Shown in pieces: positions 59,842 through 64,000 of a stretch of DNA of 64,000 nt (position 1 is the first letter of the stretch; each line of letters starts with the position of its first letter). The notes beneath the pieces are model-generated. The model was not told the origin of the DNA. It did not search any database and worked only from the letters and a program-made list of their open reading frames with translations. The stretch comes from Taibaiella chishuiensis (GTDB lineage: Bacteria; Bacteroidota; Bacteroidia; Chitinophagales; Chitinophagaceae). The translations under genes were made by a program, and so were the position numbers. The stretch covers positions 1,240,001 to 1,304,000 of the forward strand of contig NZ_PYGD01000001.1 in NCBI RefSeq assembly GCF_003014535.1, written 5' to 3'.

Positions 59842-60927
59842 GTGAAAAAATTCTGGACCATAATCGATTCCTTTATCCTGAAGAAGTTCTTATCGACCTT
59901 CTTCTTTGCCATTATGATCCTGGCGGTGATCGCCTGTGTGATCGACTATTCCCAGAAGGTAGATTACTTCGTAGAGAACAAGGCGCCGGCAGGACCTATT
60001 GCCTTTTACTTTCTCAATTTCGTGCCGCATATCGTGGCCCTGCTTTTCCCGCTGTTTATCTTTATCGCTACCATTTTCTTTACTTCGAAAATGGCCTACC
60101 GTACCGAGATCATTGCCACGCTGGCGGCAGGTGTGTCTTTCCGCCGTTTCCTGCGGCCTTATATCGCGGGCAGTATTATCCTTGGTATTATTGCGCTGGT
60201 GGCCAACCACTGGATCGTACCCATAGCCAACAAGAATATCAACCATTTTCACGAGCTGTACATCTGGCCCAAAAAGGTAGCGAGTGATAACAATGTGCAC
60301 CTGCGCCTGAGTCCTAACCTGTATGTGTATATCGAAAACTACAACTACAACGAAAATACAGGCCGCCGTTTTACGGCCGAGACGGTAGACGGTATTCAAC
60401 TGAAGGAAAAGATCATGGCCGACCGGGCGAGTTATGACACCCTGAAAAAAGAATGGAAGCTGAGCAGTGTGGTGATCCGCAGGAACGATGGCCTGAAAGA
60501 GACGCTGGAACTGAAGCCCGAGCTGATCCGTAAATTTCCCTTTACTCCCAAAGACCTCGATGATGATGGCAGGGCCCGGGAAACCATGACCACGCCCGAG
60601 CTGATCCGGTTTACGGAACGCGAACGGCAACGCGGCCGGGAGAGCGTTAACTTTTACCTGATCGAACAACATAAGCGTACCGCGCAACCCTTTGCAGGCT
60701 TTATCCTCACCATGATCGGCGCCTGTATCGCATCCCGCAAGGTAAGGGGCGGCAGCGGCCTGCACCTTGCCCTGGGCATCGTGATCAGCGCCTTGTACAT
60801 GCTGTTTTTCCAGTTTACCCAAACCTTCTCTACCAATGCAGGGCTCAGTCCGCTGATCGCCGTATGGATCCCCAATGCTATTTTCGGCATTGTAGCCATC
60901 GTGCTGTTCAGAAGGCAGGTCAACTAG
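59842..60927 (+). CDS. LptF/LptG family LPS permease
   Basis: 361 residues from a GTG start at 59842 (the family N terminus 'KKFWTIIDSFILKKFLSTFFFA' fits). Six membrane helices, three on each side of a periplasmic beta-jellyroll (about 140-265), match the YjgP/YjgQ (LptF/G) fold. It moves LPS from the inner membrane toward the periplasmic bridge together with LptB ATPase. Only one such gene is here; the second permease must be elsewhere. It follows tgt by 45 bp and is probably co-transcribed. Confidence 0.85.
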   Translation: MKKFWTIIDSFILKKFLSTFFFAIMILAVIACVIDYSQKVDYFVENKAPAGPIAFYFLNFVPHIVALLFPLFIFIATIFFTSKMAYRTEIIATLAAGVSFRRFLRPYIAGSIILGIIALVANHWIVPIANKNINHFHELYIWPKKVASDNNVHLRLSPNLYVYIENYNYNENTGRRFTAETVDGIQLKEKIMADRASYDTLKKEWKLSSVVIRRNDGLKETLELKPELIRKFPFTPKDLDDDGRARETMTTPELIRFTERERQRGRESVNFYLIEQHKRTAQPFAGFILTMIGACIASRKVRGGSGLHLALGIVISALYMLFFQFTQTFSTNAGLSPLIAVWIPNAIFGIVAIVLFRRQVN

Positions 60928-60940
60928 GATTTAGGCAACA

Positions 60941-60974
60941 TTGCTTTCTTTTTCCCTAAAAAAAATTACTTTTG
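60941..60974 (+). promoter_or_regulatory. Bacteroidota-type promoter of the His-rich protein
   Basis: TTG at 60941-60943 and TACTTTTG at 60967-60974, 23-nt spacing, 26 bases before the ATG. Confidence 0.55.
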
Positions 60975-61000
60975 CATCCTTATAAAAGAATCTAAAAACT

Positions 61001-61342
61001 ATGTCGCACGCAGTACAACCCGAAAAAACGAACATACCCAGCTCTGCAGCATTCTGGACCGTATTGATCTTTGTAGGTCTGGTAATCGGAGGGGTTAATT
61101 TTGTAAAAGCAATGGGCGGTGACGATGCTCATGGTGGTGGTCATGGTGCGCCTACCGAACATGCCGCTCCGGCTGCCGGTCATGGTGCACACAGCGAAGC
61201 ACACGAAGCGCCTGCCGCGCATAACGAAGCACATGGTACTGAAGCTGAAGGTAAAGGTCATGAAGCTACTGCTACAGAACATACCGAAGCCGGCCATGCA
61301 GCCCCGGAAAGCACACCTGCCAAAGAAGAGGCTCATCATTAA
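61001..61342 (+). CDS. Small membrane protein with His/Ala/Glu-rich tail
   Basis: 113 residues. A short cytosolic N terminus, one membrane helix (about 18-38, 'FWTVLIFVGLVIGGVNFV'), then about 73 residues rich in His (13), Ala, Glu and Gly with repeated 'GHGA', 'EAH' units. No family recognised. Such a tail could bind Zn, Ni or Cu in the periplasm. It has its own promoter and sits 25 bp before hldD. Confidence 0.7.
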   Translation: MSHAVQPEKTNIPSSAAFWTVLIFVGLVIGGVNFVKAMGGDDAHGGGHGAPTEHAAPAAGHGAHSEAHEAPAAHNEAHGTEAEGKGHEATATEHTEAGHAAPESTPAKEEAHH

Positions 61343-61367
61343 TCAATAAGGTTTATCCTGGTCCTTC

Positions 61368-62348
61368 ATGGAGAAAAACGAGGTAATTGCTATTACCGGT
61401 GCCGCCGGTTTTATAGGGAGCTGTCTTACGGCTTACCTGAATGAGCTGGGTTTTGAGCAGCTGGTACTGGTAGATGACTTTTCGGATCAGCGGAAAGTGC
61501 ATAATTTCCAGGGAAAAAAATACCTGCATAAGGTGCACCGCGACCAGTTCGCAGATTGGTGCAAAGCGCATCCCGATCAGATACGTTATATCTTTCACCT
61601 GGGCGCACGCACCGATACTACCGACCCTGATTTCGAGATCTTCCGGAAGTTGAACCTGGAGTATTCAAAAGATATATGGGAATATTGCGTGGACCGTAAT
61701 ATTCCCCTTATTTATGCCTCGTCGGCTGCCACCTATGGCAATGGCGGGCATGGCTATACCGAAGAGGAAAACCTGATCCCGGAGTTAAAGCCGCTGAATG
61801 CCTATGGCATTTCAAAAAACGACTTCGACATCTGGGCCCTGGAACAAAAGCACCAGCCCCCGTTCTGGGCCGGATTTAAATTTTTCAACGTTTACGGTCC
61901 CAACGAATACCATAAAGGCCGCATGGCTTCCGTGGTGTTCCATGCCTACCAGCAGATCAAGGAGCGGGGCAGTATCCGTCTCTTCCGTTCTCATAACCCC
62001 GGATATAAAGACGGCGCGCAATTGCGCGATTTCGTTTATGTAAAGGATGTGCTGCAGGTGCTTACCTGGACGATGGAACAACAACCGGCCAGCGGCATCT
62101 ACAACCTGGGTACCGGGCAGGCCCGTACTTTCAACGACCTTGCCCGTTCCCTGTTTGACCAGCTGCACCTGGCGGGTAAGATCGACTATATCGATACGCC
62201 TGCCGATATCCGCGACAACTACCAGTACTATACCCAGGCCGATATGGGCAAGCTGCGCGAAGCTGGCTACGATAAAGCCTTTCACAGCCTGGAAGAGGGT
62301 ATAGGTGACTACCTCAAATATTACCTGGAGCAGGCAAGTTATTATTAA
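61368..62348 (+). CDS. hldD: ADP-L-glycero-D-manno-heptose-6-epimerase
   Basis: 326 residues. A short-chain dehydrogenase/epimerase: NADP-binding 'ITGAAGFIGSCL' (9-20), catalytic YxxxK as 'AYGISKNDFD' (about 145-154), and the HldD-type 'FFNVYGPNEYHKGRMASV' (about 167-184). It makes the heptose precursor of the LPS inner core. Follows the His-rich protein by 25 bp. Strong terminator downstream. Confidence 0.88.
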   Translation: MEKNEVIAITGAAGFIGSCLTAYLNELGFEQLVLVDDFSDQRKVHNFQGKKYLHKVHRDQFADWCKAHPDQIRYIFHLGARTDTTDPDFEIFRKLNLEYSKDIWEYCVDRNIPLIYASSAATYGNGGHGYTEEENLIPELKPLNAYGISKNDFDIWALEQKHQPPFWAGFKFFNVYGPNEYHKGRMASVVFHAYQQIKERGSIRLFRSHNPGYKDGAQLRDFVYVKDVLQVLTWTMEQQPASGIYNLGTGQARTFNDLARSLFDQLHLAGKIDYIDTPADIRDNYQYYTQADMGKLREAGYDKAFHSLEEGIGDYLKYYLEQASYY

Positions 62349-62368
62349 GCACTTGCTCTGACGATACC

Positions 62369-62401
62369 AAGATCCGGCAAAATATTGCCGGATCTTTTTT
62401 T
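62369..62401 (+). terminator. Intrinsic terminator after hldD
   Basis: 12-bp perfect stem AAGATCCGGCAA with its complement (62369-62380, 62385-62396), 4-nt loop and T run to 62401. Confidence 0.9.
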
Positions 62402-62445
62402 ATGGAATTTTTGGGAACCTGTTTCTGAATAGTAAACCACTTGTT

Positions 62446-63318
62446 ATGGAAACTAAAAAAATTCTGGAAGCCGACTACCTGGATCTGATCTTCGATCAGC
62501 GCAACAAAGCCTATGGCAGTTACGAATTGCGCAAGCATTACGGCCGCCGTACGCTTAAGGCGCTGGGCATTACCATGGCCATTCTGGCCGGTGGTATTAC
62601 AGCGCCTTTTGTACTTTCTGAACTGCATGCCAAGACCCCTGTTGAACTGAAACCCGACGAGCGCATTATACCCGCTATAACACTGAAAGATATTGAGCCC
62701 CCTAAACCGCCAGCCCCGCCCCCGCCACCACCATCGCCCGAAAAACCACCGGCGCCGCCGCCTGTAGCGCCTTCTTTAAAAAATCTGCCGCCGGTTATCG
62801 TACCACCCGAAAGGGTGAAACCGGAAGATGTGCCGCCTACGGCAGATGAGTTGAAAGATAAACTATCGGCCGCTGCCGATAATCCCGGCACACCGGGAGG
62901 CATAGCAGCAGCCCTCTCTACCGACAAGCCGGAGGTAAACGGCGGCGGTGAGCCAAGTCCGGCGGAACATAAGGAAGGCCTGGGTCGTAAAGGAAATAAC
63001 GGTGACTTTGTATTTGTGGAGCAAATGCCCGAATTCCCGGGAGGACAAAAAGCCCTGATGGACTTCCTTCGCAAAAACCTGCGTTACCCCAAAACAGCCA
63101 TTGAACAGGAGATCGAGGGCAATGTACACGTATCGTTCGTGGTGAATGCGCAGGGTGTGATCGAAAATATAAAACTGCTGCGCGGTATAGGCGGCGGTTG
63201 TAATGAAGAGGCGGTCAGGGTTGTAAGCGCTATGCCGAAATGGAAGCCCGGCAAGCAGAATGGCCAGTTTGTAAGAGTCAGTTATATTATGCCGATTGCT
63301 TTCCGGCTTGCCCGATAA
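62446..63318 (+). CDS. Energy transducer TonB
   Basis: 290 residues. The N terminus 'DLIFDQRNKAYGSYELRKHY' is the Bacteroidota TonB lead-in, then a membrane helix (about 39-58), a Pro-rich periplasmic linker (about 83-135, many PPP) and a C-terminal TonB domain (about 205-290; 'FPGGQKALMDFLRKNLRYP', 'GNVHVSFVVNAQGVIENIKLLRGIGGGCNEEAVRVVSAMPKWKPGKQ' in pieces). It links the ExbBD motor to TonB-dependent receptors, two of which are in this window. exbB/exbD are not adjacent. Confidence 0.9.
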   Translation: METKKILEADYLDLIFDQRNKAYGSYELRKHYGRRTLKALGITMAILAGGITAPFVLSELHAKTPVELKPDERIIPAITLKDIEPPKPPAPPPPPPSPEKPPAPPPVAPSLKNLPPVIVPPERVKPEDVPPTADELKDKLSAAADNPGTPGGIAAALSTDKPEVNGGGEPSPAEHKEGLGRKGNNGDFVFVEQMPEFPGGQKALMDFLRKNLRYPKTAIEQEIEGNVHVSFVVNAQGVIENIKLLRGIGGGCNEEAVRVVSAMPKWKPGKQNGQFVRVSYIMPIAFRLAR

Positions 63319-63319
63319 T

Positions 63320-63361
63320 AAACAACATGGGCTGCATCATACGATGCAGCCCATGTTGTTT
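63320..63361. terminator. Bidirectional hairpin terminator
   Basis: Perfect 19-bp stem (63320-63338 with 63343-63361) with a 4-nt loop, AT-rich at its base. Between the convergent tonB and DUF983 genes. Confidence 0.8.
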
Positions 63362-63365
63362 AAGG

Positions 63366-63791
63366 TCAGCTGTATTTCAAGCCCATGCTGTATTTGGGGT
63401 CGTACTTCACAAAGAAGGCGATCCATATAGAACGGGACATACGCATCAGGATGGGTTGTACCAGTATCATCAAAGCGATATTAATACCCAGCCACCAGAA
63501 GATACGGTTATCTTTCAGCGAGATGCCGATCAGCAATACCCAGAGTATAAAGCTGAGGGCACAGAACAGGATAGACAGGCCATAACTTACATAACCGGTA
63601 CCGTAATAAAAGCCGATCTCCGGCTCCATGGCCTGGCCGCATACGGGGCACTGCTCGGGCATAGCGGTTATCTTTTTCAGGTTGTAAGGGTTGCTGCTCA
63701 GGAAAAGGTTTCCCTGTCTGCATTTCGGGCATTTGTTACGCAGTACGCTGCTCATCAGGCCGGGTGCTGCATGTGGTTTTTGGGCGCACAT
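63366..63791 (-). CDS. DUF983 family membrane protein
   Basis: 141 residues. Two CxxC zinc-ribbon pairs, 'CPKCRQGNLF' and 'CPVCGQAME', precede two membrane helices (about 68-90 and 96-116), the usual DUF983 layout. Function unknown; some members lie near cytochrome oxidase genes. It lies 3 bp after the AraC gene stop, so they are probably co-transcribed. Confidence 0.8.
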   Translation of the reverse strand: MCAQKPHAAPGLMSSVLRNKCPKCRQGNLFLSSNPYNLKKITAMPEQCPVCGQAMEPEIGFYYGTGYVSYGLSILFCALSFILWVLLIGISLKDNRIFWWLGINIALMILVQPILMRMSRSIWIAFFVKYDPKYSMGLKYS

Positions 63792-63794
63792 AAA

Positions 63795-64000
63795 CTAAGA
63801 TTTACTGTTGTGATCCATTATGGCTTTCCTGAATTGTTCAGGCGTTATGCCGGTTAATTTTTTGAAGAACTTGGTAAAGTAGGAGTTGTCGGTAAAGTTG
63901 AGGTCGTAAGCGATTGATGCGATCTGCATATCCCTGTTTACGAGCAGCCGTTTGGCCTCCAGCAGGATGCGGTCGCGGATGATCTCGCCGGCCTGTTTGC
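63795..64000 (-). CDS. AraC family transcriptional regulator (5' end beyond window)
   Basis: The last 67 residues of the protein, cut by the window edge. They form the second helix-turn-helix of the AraC DNA-binding domain: 'LLVNRDMQIASIAYDL' followed by 'FTDNSYFTKFFKKLTGITP' and 'EQFRK', then a short tail. It would bind DNA and respond to an unseen ligand domain. The DUF983 gene starts 3 bp downstream of the stop. Confidence 0.85.
   Translation of the reverse strand, partial: KQAGEIIRDRILLEAKRLLVNRDMQIASIAYDLNFTDNSYFTKFFKKLTGITPEQFRKAIMDHNSKS

Overview
The window is a gene-dense chromosomal segment from a member of the Bacteroidota, most likely a Chitinophagaceae-like genus of the Chitinophagia/Sphingobacteriia side. 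The evidence is: type IX secretion (T9SS) genes porU, porV and gldJ; several secreted proteins with T9SS type A (Por) or type B (CHU_C) C-terminal sorting domains; the conserved gldE-ssb-mutY and tgt-lptF/G arrangements; TonB-dependent receptors with TonB; DUF4834, DUF6600 and DUF983 proteins; and promoter boxes of the Bacteroidota type (TTG/TTTG, then TAnnTTTG). I see no rRNA, tRNA, CRISPR array, prophage or insertion sequence. Coding density is high, and many gene ends carry strong intrinsic terminators.

Layout. 1-5.1 kb: DUF3820 protein, MMPL/RND exporter, DinB and SRPBCC proteins, a J-domain/KTSC fusion and a small lipoprotein. 5.1-12.1 kb: gldE, ssb, mutY, then recJ, ung and an S4 RNA-binding protein, a cluster rich in DNA repair. 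12.2-21.2 kb: accessory secretome, with a T9SS-exported reprolysin-like metalloprotease, a T9SS-exported cupredoxin, a MarR regulator, a TonB-dependent receptor, a tandem pair of T9SS-exported paralogues and a peptide deformylase with a signal peptide. 21.3-27.5 kb: an Oar-like TonB-dependent receptor, a small GG-leader peptide, a eukaryote-like sphingolipid desaturase homologue, DUF502 and ispF. 27.7-32.9 kb: porV and porU, the T9SS sortase and its shuttle. 33-41 kb: FtsX-like permease, M23 peptidase, ftsK and an ABC exporter. 41-46.5 kb: beta-barrel protein, DUF4834, ECF sigma factor, EEP nuclease, a degenerate rhomboid, a second GG-leader peptide and an active rhomboid. 46.6-55 kb: nucleotidyltransferase, class III aminotransferase, DUF6600 protein with a Q-rich tail, gldJ, a Nudix protein and a large type B sorted protein. 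55-64 kb: glucosaminidase/LysM, O-methyltransferase, LOG-family protein, tgt, LptF/G-type permease, His-rich membrane protein, hldD, tonB, DUF983 and a truncated AraC regulator.

How they work together. The gliding/T9SS genes (gldE, porU, porV, gldJ) form the export and anchoring side. At least five other window genes encode apparent cargo. Envelope maintenance is well represented: glucosaminidase, M23 peptidase, FtsK, LptF/G permease, HldD, TonB and two TonB receptors.

Most interesting points: two unlinked small peptides sharing a Bacteroidota lanthipeptide-type leader ending in GG and Cys-rich cores, with no modification genes nearby; a desaturase with DEGS-like sequence; an apparently exported peptide deformylase; a rhomboid lacking both catalytic residues next to an intact one; and a tandem T9SS cargo pair with near-identical 3' ends.
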